DNA of 15,985 bases. Origin: Acidobacteriaceae bacterium. Its GTDB lineage: Bacteria; Acidobacteriota; Terriglobia; Terriglobales; Acidobacteriaceae. A program made the position numbers and the translations under genes. Location: positions 1 through 15,985 of the forward strand of contig JARLFX010000034.1 of NCBI GenBank assembly GCA_031296355.1, in the 5' to 3' direction. The notes under the pieces are model-generated. The model saw only the letters and a list, made by a program, of their open reading frames with translations. It made no database searches and had not been told where the DNA came from. This document shows positions 7,847-14,314 of the stretch, in pieces (the stretch's first letter is position 1; each line of letters opens with the position of its first letter).

Positions 7847-8564
7847 GGGCGAGGTTTTGGTGAAGGCGGTAGAGGCGAAGGGCGGGCAGGGAACTGCGGA
7901 CCCGATTATCGAGGTGCGTGGGCTGACCAAGGTCTATCGCGTGGGCGATGTGGAGGTTCATGCGCTGCGCGGAGTGGATCTGGAGATCGCGCGGGGCGAG
8001 TTCGTGGCCATAGTGGGCGCGTCGGGATCGGGCAAGTCTACGCTATTTCATATACTTGGCGGATTGACTCCGGCGAGCGCGGGGACGGTGGTGATCGACG
8101 GGCAGGATCTGGCTCGGATGACCACAGCGGAGAGAACCGACCTGCGCAAGACGACCGTGGGCTTTGTCTTTCAGAAGTACAATCTGCTGCCCACGCTCTC
8201 AGCCGAGGACAATATCAAGATTGTGGAGTACATTGGCGGGCGCTCGACCGAGTTTTCGGCGGAGTTCATGGACGTGCTGAAGCTGCTGGGGATCGACGAC
8301 CGGCTGAAGCACAAGCCGCGGGCGCTCTCTGGCGGGCAACAGCAGCGGGTGGCGATTGCGCGGGGAATCGTGAACAATCCGGCGATTCTGCTGGCCGACG
8401 AGCCGACGGGAAATCTGGACAGCCAGAACTCGGCCGCCGTGTTGAAGCTATTGAAGGACTTGAACGAGCGAACCGGACAGACGATTCTGATGATTACGCA
8501 CGACGCGGAGGCGGCGGCCTATGCCAGCCGGTCAGTGCATATTCGCGATGGAAGAATTGTATGA
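7839..8564 (+). CDS. ABC transporter ATP-binding protein, MacB/LolD type
   Basis: A 241-residue cytoplasmic ATPase that powers the permease encoded just upstream, whose gene it overlaps by eight bases. All nucleotide-binding elements are intact: Walker A GASGSGKST (residues 60-68), Q-loop at Q112 (FVFQKYNLLP), signature LSGGQ (163-167), Walker B ILLADE (183-188) with the D-loop NLDS, and the switch histidine H221 (MITHD). The 'EPTGNLDS' string and the length are typical of the MacB/LolD/FtsE branch. An extra N-terminal stretch of about 20 residues precedes the domain. No fused membrane domain is present, unlike true MacB. The intact motifs leave little doubt about ATPase function; the transported or released substrate is unknown. 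Confidence 0.93.
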   Translation: MSEGEVLVKAVEAKGGQGTADPIIEVRGLTKVYRVGDVEVHALRGVDLEIARGEFVAIVGASGSGKSTLFHILGGLTPASAGTVVIDGQDLARMTTAERTDLRKTTVGFVFQKYNLLPTLSAEDNIKIVEYIGGRSTEFSAEFMDVLKLLGIDDRLKHKPRALSGGQQQRVAIARGIVNNPAILLADEPTGNLDSQNSAAVLKLLKDLNERTGQTILMITHDAEAAAYASRSVHIRDGRIV

Positions 8565-8653
8565 GCAGACTTCGGAGTGAAACCCGGCTTGGTTGTCGAT
8601 CCATAATGTAGGGAAATTGGTAAGTGAGACAGGTTTTATTCGGCTGAATGCAG

Positions 8654-8674
8654 TGCAATTGCAAAGATTAATCT
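8654..8674. promoter_or_regulatory. Two adjacent 10-bp palindromes upstream of the TPR lipoprotein gene
   Basis: TGCAATTGCA (8654-8663) and AGATTAATCT (8665-8674) are both perfect palindromes separated by one base. They lie immediately upstream of a GTGA-N6-TCAC operator-like site in the 231-base gap before the lipoprotein gene. Short palindromes arise by chance, but this concentration suggests additional regulator binding. Confidence 0.35.
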
Positions 8675-8677
8675 AAG

Positions 8678-8722
8678 AGTGACCTCTGTCACTGGTCAGT
8701 GCATGCATTCAGCCATTACAAT
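8678..8722 (+). promoter_or_regulatory. CRP/FNR-family-like operator with -10 box
   Basis: AGTGAC-CTCT-GTCACT (8678-8693) is a perfect palindrome of the GTGA-N6-TCAC form used by CRP/FNR-family regulators. TACAAT (8717-8722) matches the -10 consensus at five of six positions. The operator centre lies about 31 bases upstream of the -10 box, close to the spacing of a class II activator site at -41.5, and there is no good -35 box. The start codon is at 8796. The regulator's identity is not known. Confidence 0.5.
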
Positions 8723-8795
8723 CGTTTGGATAAGTACGACCAATATGTATTTTGCACTTAGGCTATGCGCCTCATCGAAGGAGACTCCCCGCGCC

Positions 8796-9611
8796 ATGAA
8801 ATTGACTTTACGAACTCCGGTTTTGCTTGGATTAGTGGTACTGCTTGGAACAACGACCGGCTGCGACAAACTGAAGTCGCGTGACCAGATTAACAAGGGG
8901 GTCGCCGCGTTCAAGAACGCTCAGTATGAGGAAGCGGTGAACAACTTCCAGAATGCAGTGAAGCTCGATCCGGCCTCCGATAACGCCAAACTGTATTTGG
9001 CAACCTCGTATGCCTATCAGGTGGTTCCAAACCTGCAGACGCCGGACAATCTGGCTTTGGCGCAGAAGGCGTTGGATGGCTTCAATGCCGTGTTGGCGAA
9101 GACCCCGAACGACCTGACGGCACTCAAGCAGATTGCCTCCATTGATCGCAATATCCAGAAGTTCGACGAGGCCAAGGCGTTTGAGCAGAAGGTTATCAAG
9201 GTTGCGCCAACGGATCCAGAGGCCTACTACATTATTGGATTTGTCGATTGGACGCTGGCGTACAAGAACGCCGTCGCGATTCTGGCCGCAGATGGTTTGA
9301 CCGACAAGGGCGATGGCAACACCAAGATGACCAAGGGCGCATGCGCAAAGATGCAGGTTGCCAATACCGCTCTGGTCAATGAGTCTATTCAGGTTCTGAA
9401 CAAGGCTGTCGATCTGAACCCCAACTACGACGACGCGATGCAGTATCTTCAACTGACGTACCGCCGCAAGGCTGATCTGGAGTGCGGCAACGACGCAGCT
9501 CGCAAGGCCGACCTCGCCCAGACCGACATGTGGACGCAGAAGGCCATGGGAGCGCGCAAGGCAAACGAACAGAAGAAGGAAGAGAAGAACGCTGGCGGCG
9601 TCACGATGTAG
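8796..9611 (+). CDS. TPR-repeat lipoprotein
   Basis: A 271-residue predicted lipoprotein. ATG 8796 is preferred over upstream in-frame starts because AAGGAGA sits at 8778-8784 and the product then begins with a classical signal (MKLTLRTPVLLGLVVLLGTT) ending in a lipobox-like TTGC with Cys23. The rest is tetratricopeptide repeats: about residues 30-75 (GVAAFKNAQYEEAVNNFQNAVKLDP), a middle pair (ALDGFNAVLAKTPND and FEQKVIKVAPTDPEAYYIIG), and a C-terminal one (SIQVLNKAVDLNPNYDDAMQYL). A Lys/Glu-rich tail follows. TPRs bind partner proteins, so a periplasm-facing scaffold or assembly role is likely. It has its own putative activator-type promoter and a strong terminator, making it a single-gene unit. 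Its upstream palindrome matches the one before the decaheme cytochrome gene, hinting at shared control. Confidence 0.85.
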   Translation: MKLTLRTPVLLGLVVLLGTTTGCDKLKSRDQINKGVAAFKNAQYEEAVNNFQNAVKLDPASDNAKLYLATSYAYQVVPNLQTPDNLALAQKALDGFNAVLAKTPNDLTALKQIASIDRNIQKFDEAKAFEQKVIKVAPTDPEAYYIIGFVDWTLAYKNAVAILAADGLTDKGDGNTKMTKGACAKMQVANTALVNESIQVLNKAVDLNPNYDDAMQYLQLTYRRKADLECGNDAARKADLAQTDMWTQKAMGARKANEQKKEEKNAGGVTM

Positions 9612-9632
9612 TGGCTGTCTGCTTTTCTATAC

Positions 9633-9664
9633 AAAAGCCTCCCAGACGCTCTGGGAGGCTTTTT
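9633..9664 (+). terminator. Strong intrinsic terminator after the TPR lipoprotein gene
   Basis: AAAAGCCTCCCAGA (9633-9646) and TCTGGGAGGCTTTT (9650-9663) are perfect reverse complements over 14 bases with a three-base loop, and the right arm runs into a T-tract. The A-run on the left could make it work in both directions. It ends only about 22 bases before the next start codon. Confidence 0.93.
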
Positions 9665-9686
9665 GTTGAGACGCAAAGGTGTAAAT

Positions 9687-10004
9687 ATGGACGCGCAACA
9701 AACCTCTTTGCTAATCCGAGATAACGCCGCTGGATGCAGCCTTGCGGTTCGCGTTCATCCGGGAGCGCGTCGCAATGCCATCGCCGGAGTTCATGATGGG
9801 GCTCTCAAGATCTCCCTTACCACCCCACCCACCGATGGCCGTGCGAATCAGGCGCTGCTCATCTTCCTCGCCGAGCAGCTTCGCCTGCCACGGGCGCGTG
9901 TCAGCCTGCTGACGGGAGCCAGTAATCGCAGCAAGACGCTACAGATTCATAGCCTCAGTGCAGACGAACTGCGCAATGCGCTGGAAGCAATTCTTCCTAA
10001 ATAG
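9687..10004 (+). CDS. yggU: YggU/DUF167 family protein
   Basis: A 105-residue cytosolic protein of the DUF167/YggU family, small conserved alpha/beta proteins of unsettled function. The conserved blocks are all present: RVHPGARRNAI near residues 25-35, PPTDGRANQALLIFLAEQL in the middle, and GASNRSKTLQI towards the C-terminus, corresponding to the family's V.PGA, P.dGkAN and G..sr.K motifs. Length is normal. ATG 9687 is chosen for AAAGGT at 9675-9680; the open frame extends upstream through TTG codons into the terminator, which is not credible as coding. The start lies just after the strong terminator of the upstream gene, so how it is transcribed is unclear. No functional link to neighbours is evident. 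Confidence 0.88.
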   Translation: MDAQQTSLLIRDNAAGCSLAVRVHPGARRNAIAGVHDGALKISLTTPPTDGRANQALLIFLAEQLRLPRARVSLLTGASNRSKTLQIHSLSADELRNALEAILPK

Positions 10005-10040
10005 AGCAGTTTCGTAAAGGGGATAGAGTGTTGCTGCGCG

Positions 10041-10079
10041 AGCGAATGCGGGGACTCTTCGCTGCGCTCAGAATGACAA
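10041..10079. repeat. Short interspersed intergenic repeat, copy C
   Basis: AGCGAATGCGGGGACTCTTC followed by GCTGCGCTCAGAATGACAA. It is a compact copy of the element at 2774-2825, about 7 kb away, and lies in the 331-base gap before the cytochrome cluster. The rest of that gap holds no gene, and its downstream part carries the operator-like palindrome at 10213-10226. Confidence 0.7.
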
Positions 10080-10212
10080 TCGCGGTGATCCTGATCTTGG
10101 AAAATGGAACGGCAAAATGATCCAGAATCGACCTGTATGGAGAGGCGTGTATAGGTGGTGGCGGTGGAAATAATTATGTAGCTTTTTTTGTTTGCCTATG
10201 CTTTCATAGTGC

Positions 10213-10226
10213 GTGATCCTTATCAC
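10213..10226 (+). promoter_or_regulatory. CRP/FNR-family-like operator before the electron-transfer cluster
   Basis: GTGAT-CCTT-ATCAC is a perfect palindrome with the GTGA-N6-TCAC core shared with the site at 8678-8693. It blends CRP (TGTGA-N6-TCACA) and FNR (TTGAT-N4-ATCAA) consensus features. The start codon is at 10336. A -10 box at the class II distance would fall near 10250, where TACTGT is only a weak match, so the exact promoter is uncertain. Confidence 0.45.
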
Positions 10227-10335
10227 ATCCTATGGGCAGTTCGTCGTACTACTGTTGTTCAACTTGACCATGGGGTCGGCGAAGTTTCGCAATTTTGCAA
10301 CACAGTCTGTACGGATTATTCCGTGGAGGGGCTGA

Positions 10336-11256
10336 ATGAAACGTCTTTTATTTTATGTAGCTTTGATTGCGTTGCTGCCGGGACTCTCGACCAGAGCCGG
10401 ACTCCTGTATGCGGCAAGTGGGAGTCAGAAGGCCGTCGCGGCTCCCAAAGCTGCTGCCGCAAACCCCGCCGATTTTGTCGGCTCGGAGGTCTGCGCCAAC
10501 TGTCACGCTGACGTGGTGAAGAAGTTTAGCGGCAATCCACACTCGCGGCTTGCGTTGATGCACAACGGTACGGGCGCGACCTGCGAGAGCTGTCACGGGC
10601 CAGGGCGGGAGCACGTTGAGGGCGGCGGAGACGTCACCAAGATCGTTCAGCTCAGCAAGGCTTCGGCCAAGCAGGTCGATGCGACCTGTCTGGGCTGTCA
10701 TGCCGGAGCGCATCCCAACTTTGCACGTTCTCCCCACGCCAAGGGTGGAGTGAGTTGCAGCGGATGCCATAGCGTTCATAATCCTGGAGTTGAGGAGCAT
10801 CTACTGAAGGCCTCGCAGCCCAAGCTCTGCTATAGCTGCCATGCCGACGTGAAGCCAGCCTTCGCCATGCCCTTCCATCACAAGGTGGATGAGGGGTTGC
10901 TGAAGTGCAGCGACTGTCACGACGCTCATGGAACCTTCGGGGCCAACAATGTGAAGTCTACCGCCGATATGAATGCGGTCTGCACCAAGTGCCACACCGA
11001 GACGCGCGGTCCCTTCGTCTTCGAACACGCTGCAGTCAAGGGGGAGGGATGCATGGGGTGCCACACTCCGCATGGATCGCAAAACCCGCGGTTATTGAAT
11101 GTTGCCAATATCAATCAACTCTGCAACCAGTGTCATAGCCCGGTCGCTGCGGGAACGGTGCATGGGATGAACGCAGGATCGGCAGATCGACCTCCATGCG
11201 TAAACTGCCACACCATGATTCACGGATCCAACATCAATCCGGCTTTCATTCGGTAA
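10336..11256 (+). CDS. mtrA: Decaheme c-type cytochrome, DmsE/MtrA family
   Basis: A 306-residue exported multiheme cytochrome. After a signal peptide (MKRLLFYVALIALLPGL..., cleavage likely near LYAA at about residue 27) there are exactly ten CxxCH haem-attachment motifs, starting at residues 53, 83, 118, 141, 165, 191, 216, 239, 263 and 288. Additional His residues are spread between them as distal ligands. Ten haems and about 280 mature residues are the mark of the DmsE/MtrA/PioA family, which forms a haem wire plugged into an MtrB-type outer-membrane barrel. Such a barrel is encoded immediately downstream, supporting the call. GGAGG at 10325-10329 serves the ATG. A GTGAT-N4-ATCAC palindrome lies about 110 bases upstream. 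The symbol reflects the family; whether it acts in metal reduction, another extracellular acceptor or electron uptake is not known. Confidence 0.93.
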   Translation: MKRLLFYVALIALLPGLSTRAGLLYAASGSQKAVAAPKAAAANPADFVGSEVCANCHADVVKKFSGNPHSRLALMHNGTGATCESCHGPGREHVEGGGDVTKIVQLSKASAKQVDATCLGCHAGAHPNFARSPHAKGGVSCSGCHSVHNPGVEEHLLKASQPKLCYSCHADVKPAFAMPFHHKVDEGLLKCSDCHDAHGTFGANNVKSTADMNAVCTKCHTETRGPFVFEHAAVKGEGCMGCHTPHGSQNPRLLNVANINQLCNQCHSPVAAGTVHGMNAGSADRPPCVNCHTMIHGSNINPAFIR

Positions 11257-11265
11257 AGAATATCG

Positions 11266-11297
11266 CCGCGTCGTTCGGTTAGCACCGGACGGCGCGG
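11266..11297 (+). other. Stable intercistronic hairpin between decaheme and barrel genes
   Basis: CCGCGTCGTTCGG (11266-11278) can pair over all 13 positions with CCGGACGGCGCGG (11285-11297), using two G-U pairs, around a six-base loop. It starts ten bases after the decaheme stop codon. No T-run follows, so a full intrinsic terminator is unlikely. Partial attenuation or 3'-end stabilisation of the decaheme message is more plausible. Confidence 0.6.
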
Positions 11298-11373
11298 ACA
11301 GAAGTTCAATACTCCACGTTGCAGACAGATTAGAGATTTGATATTGGCCATATTTTATTCAATGAGGCTTGAG

Positions 11374-13911
11374 ATGATGAAAACAAACAGGATCTCTCGG
11401 CTACCCCTCTTCAGGCTATCCATGAGACAGCTCTCTGGAGCGACCGTGACTCGGAGCGCCGAGAGCATCGGGATCGCTCTTCTTGCGTTGACGGCGGTTG
11501 CCTCACTCGGTCAGACCCCAGCGGCTCCAACAGAGGCGTTGCAGAATGGTTACGTGATCCACCAGACGGCTGATCTGGGTGGGCACATCGTCAATAAAAT
11601 CGGTAGCGGAGCCATGTACGACACGCTGGTCAACATCCAGTCCGGCCCGCGTGTGCTGGGCGAGACCTTCACCATGCATGCCGCTGAGGGGACCAAGCAC
11701 CCGTTGCTGGACTCTCTGTCGATCTTCAGTTCTGGCTTTGGCGGCGATCCGAATAACTTTGCCAAGATGGACCTCTCCAAGGGCAAGCTCTACGAGTTTA
11801 GTGGAACCTTTCGTCGGGATCGCCAGTACTTTGACTACAACCTGCTGGGCAACACGGACACCCCGGTTTTGAGCGCACCGTATGGAGTGGCCAGCAACGT
11901 TGCGACCGCCGCATCGGTTGCGTGGCCACAGGAACTCGATTCTGAGCTGATGTTTAACACCGTGCGCCGGATGACGGATACCAATCTGACGATCCTGCCG
12001 CTCTCCAAGGTGACGTTCCGGGTTGGCTACTCCCAGAACATCTTTCAGGGGCCGAGCATGTCGCCTAGCAGGTCGATCGGCAAGTATGACGCTCAGTTAA
12101 TTGAGTATCAGCGCAATAGTACGGATGACTTTATGGGCGCGGTCGATTGGAAGCCCTGGCAGCACACCAAGCTGACCTTTGAAGAGCAAATTGACCACTA
12201 CAAGGCGGACTCCTACTTCACGCTGGCGCCGAGCGACTTCATCGCACAGGAGGCCGACGGAACTCCGGTTGCGTTGGGTAACTATGACGCTCTAGCTACT
12301 CCGTACACGAGCGCAGCCTGCAACACGGCCAGCATGGGCAGTGCATACACCAGTTCGAGTACCTATACGATCTTCAGTGCTCCGGCGACTCCTGGCGGAC
12401 TGCCCATTATCAATCCTGCATGCGATGTGATTACGAGTTATTCGCGATTGCAACCGACGCGTAGCATCTACCCAACGGAGATGTTCCGCTTGCAAAGCTC
12501 GGATATCAAGAATATTGCGATGAATGGAGATCTGCGCTACTCGGTAGGCAACAGCAATCTGGTAAATTTCTATGAGAAATGGACTGGGTTGGATGGCATG
12601 ATGCGTTCGGCGACGTTTACCGGAAATGCGAACGTACAGCGGAGGGTTGTAGGCCTCGACTACGGCATTACATGGCAGGCGACCAAGACGATCGCCCTCT
12701 CCGATCAGGTTGACTTCTCGAATGTTCACCAGCCTGGGCTATCCAATATCTCTGCGGGGGTAACTGCAAATACGCCAACGAACCCCAATGAGACTATCAA
12801 CTACTCTGGAACACTGGTATCGGGTGCAGCTTTCAGTATCACCGGCAATCCCGGCGGCACTCCGCTGAACGGCTATTTTGGTCAGAAGTATCTGACCAAC
12901 AACGCGACGGTCACCTGGGACGCCTCGCCACGCGCCACGCTTGCGCTCACCTACCGATATCGCACACACGAGATCGTTCAGAACGCAGGGACAGGCGTAA
13001 ATGCTTTGGTGATCGACATGGATGAACATGCGGGAATTCTCAATGCGGCTCTGCGACCCACAAATCGTTGGGAGATCAACGGATCAATCGAAGCGGCATA
13101 CGATGACAACGCGTTCACGCCGATGAGTCCACGGCAGTTGCAGCACTACCGCGTCCATACGATGTACAGGCCGAAGTCCTGGGCGACGATCTCTGGCGCC
13201 TACAACGATCTGGAACGGCATAACAACACCAACAATACAGGAGTTGCCCCCGCAGACGGGCCGCTTCAGCACGTCGATTACAGCCGCAATGTGAGTATGG
13301 GAGTCGCGCTGACGCCGAGCGAGCACTACGGCTTCGATTTCAATTACTCATACAATGATGTCTATATTTCTACCAATGCCTGCTATCTGAATGGGGCCAG
13401 TGCTACCCTGCCGGGAGCAGCATCGACCACAAGCTCCGGCGCAAATAATATTTGCCCAAACACTCCTGGGGACTGGGGTCCGGTCAAGGACTTTATGGAT
13501 GCGCCGACACAGTACGCCTCCATTGGAGTTACCTACTCCCCGATCAAGGTGATACGCTCGGCTGCGGGCTATCGCATCAGCGCGGTGAGCGGCAATCAGT
13601 TTTTTAACGATGCGCAGCAGGTCAATGGCTCGTTGCAGTCTGCATATCAGTCTCCGTATGTGAACGTGGCATGGACAGTACATCCTGGATTGGTTTGGAG
13701 GGCGGAGTATAACTACTTCGGCTATGGCGAAGGAGGCCCCTCGGGCGCTCCGTTCTGTAGTACTGCGACGTCTGCCGCCGCCGTCGTTGTTCCTTGTAAC
13801 TCTTCCACTCTGGCCGGTCCAACCGGATTGATGGAGCCATCTTCTGGATTGACTGCGCCACGGAACTTCCACGCAAATAACGTAACTCTTGCAATCCATT
13901 ATGAGTTCTGA
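11374..13911 (+). CDS. mtrB: MtrB/PioB-family outer-membrane beta-barrel
   Basis: An 845-residue outer-membrane protein that would sheath the decaheme cytochrome. ATG 11374 (or 11377) is preferred, with GAGG at 11364-11367; the open frame reaches back to a TTG at 11338. A long basic N-region precedes a hydrophobic core (SIGIALLALTAVASLGQ, about residues 31-47). The mature part is rich in alternating aromatic/polar strands and Asn/Gly/Tyr turns (for example GYSQNIFQG, ALTYRYRTHEI, YGFDFNYSYND). It ends in HYEF, and a terminal Phe is the usual outer-membrane assembly signal. The N-terminal block with GSGAMYDTLVNIQSGPRVLGE and FRRDRQYFDYNLLGN resembles what I recall from acidobacterial members. 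It is longer than Shewanella MtrB (about 700) and nearer PioB. No N-terminal CxxC is present. Adjacent position to the decaheme gene is the strongest support. Confidence 0.82.
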   Translation: MMKTNRISRLPLFRLSMRQLSGATVTRSAESIGIALLALTAVASLGQTPAAPTEALQNGYVIHQTADLGGHIVNKIGSGAMYDTLVNIQSGPRVLGETFTMHAAEGTKHPLLDSLSIFSSGFGGDPNNFAKMDLSKGKLYEFSGTFRRDRQYFDYNLLGNTDTPVLSAPYGVASNVATAASVAWPQELDSELMFNTVRRMTDTNLTILPLSKVTFRVGYSQNIFQGPSMSPSRSIGKYDAQLIEYQRNSTDDFMGAVDWKPWQHTKLTFEEQIDHYKADSYFTLAPSDFIAQEADGTPVALGNYDALATPYTSAACNTASMGSAYTSSSTYTIFSAPATPGGLPIINPACDVITSYSRLQPTRSIYPTEMFRLQSSDIKNIAMNGDLRYSVGNSNLVNFYEKWTGLDGMMRSATFTGNANVQRRVVGLDYGITWQATKTIALSDQVDFSNVHQPGLSNISAGVTANTPTNPNETINYSGTLVSGAAFSITGNPGGTPLNGYFGQKYLTNNATVTWDASPRATLALTYRYRTHEIVQNAGTGVNALVIDMDEHAGILNAALRPTNRWEINGSIEAAYDDNAFTPMSPRQLQHYRVHTMYRPKSWATISGAYNDLERHNNTNNTGVAPADGPLQHVDYSRNVSMGVALTPSEHYGFDFNYSYNDVYISTNACYLNGASATLPGAASTTSSGANNICPNTPGDWGPVKDFMDAPTQYASIGVTYSPIKVIRSAAGYRISAVSGNQFFNDAQQVNGSLQSAYQSPYVNVAWTVHPGLVWRAEYNYFGYGEGGPSGAPFCSTATSAAAVVVPCNSSTLAGPTGLMEPSSGLTAPRNFHANNVTLAIHYEF

Positions 13912-13974
13912 GCGCAGCACCATGTCTTGAAAAAATACGCTAGAATAGCCGGAAGGTAATAAAGGAGAGTGTCG

Positions 13975-14283
13975 ATGAAAATGGGGATGGGATTTACGCT
14001 GGTGCTTGCGATGGCAGCTACGACTGCGACTGGAACTCTTGCACAGGGATCAGGTGCAGATACCTATAAGGCCAAGTGTGCGATGTGTCATAGCGCTGCG
14101 GGTACGGGAAATGCTGGGATGAAGGTTCCGCCCTTCAAGTCGCCAGAGTTGGTCAAGGCAACGAGTGCGGAGCTTATCGAGGCGACCACGAATGGTAAGG
14201 GAAAGATGCCAGCCTACAAGGGTAAACTGACGGATGCACAGATCAAGGACGTCGTCACCTACATTCGGACCTTGCAAAAGTAG
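13975..14283 (+). CDS. Small monoheme cytochrome c (class I)
   Basis: A 102-residue periplasmic cytochrome c. ATG 13975 has AAAGGAG at 13961-13967. An N-terminal signal peptide (MKMGMGFTLVLAMAATTATGTLA) should be cut near residue 23, leaving about 79 residues. There is one haem motif, CAMCH at 35-39, and a likely axial methionine, M78, in GKGKMPAYKGKL. That is followed by the C-terminal helix DAQIKDVVTYIRTL typical of c6/c553-like class I cytochromes. It sits 63 bases after the barrel gene and 31 bases before the membrane multiheme gene, so it is part of the same transcription unit. It probably shuttles electrons between the membrane multiheme protein and the decaheme conduit; that role is inferred from gene order. 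Confidence 0.9.
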   Translation: MKMGMGFTLVLAMAATTATGTLAQGSGADTYKAKCAMCHSAAGTGNAGMKVPPFKSPELVKATSAELIEATTNGKGKMPAYKGKLTDAQIKDVVTYIRTLQK

Positions 14284-14314
14284 TAGATACAAGCTATCGA
14301 TTCAGGGGGGCGGA

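Noticed and set aside
7839..8564. Naming the ATPase macB or lolD
   Set aside because: The motifs fit the whole MacB/LolD/FtsE branch; there is no fused permease as in MacB and no LolC/E context, so a specific symbol is not justified.
13927..13946. TTGAAA...TAGAAT as a promoter for the monoheme cytochrome gene
   Set aside because: The spacer is only eight bases, so the two hexamers cannot form a sigma-70 promoter together; co-transcription with the barrel gene is simpler.
14234..14314. N-terminal extension of the multiheme membrane cytochrome into the monoheme gene
   Set aside because: The extension overlaps the end of the cytochrome c gene in another frame and has no signal or conserved character; ATG 14315 has a G-rich site just upstream.
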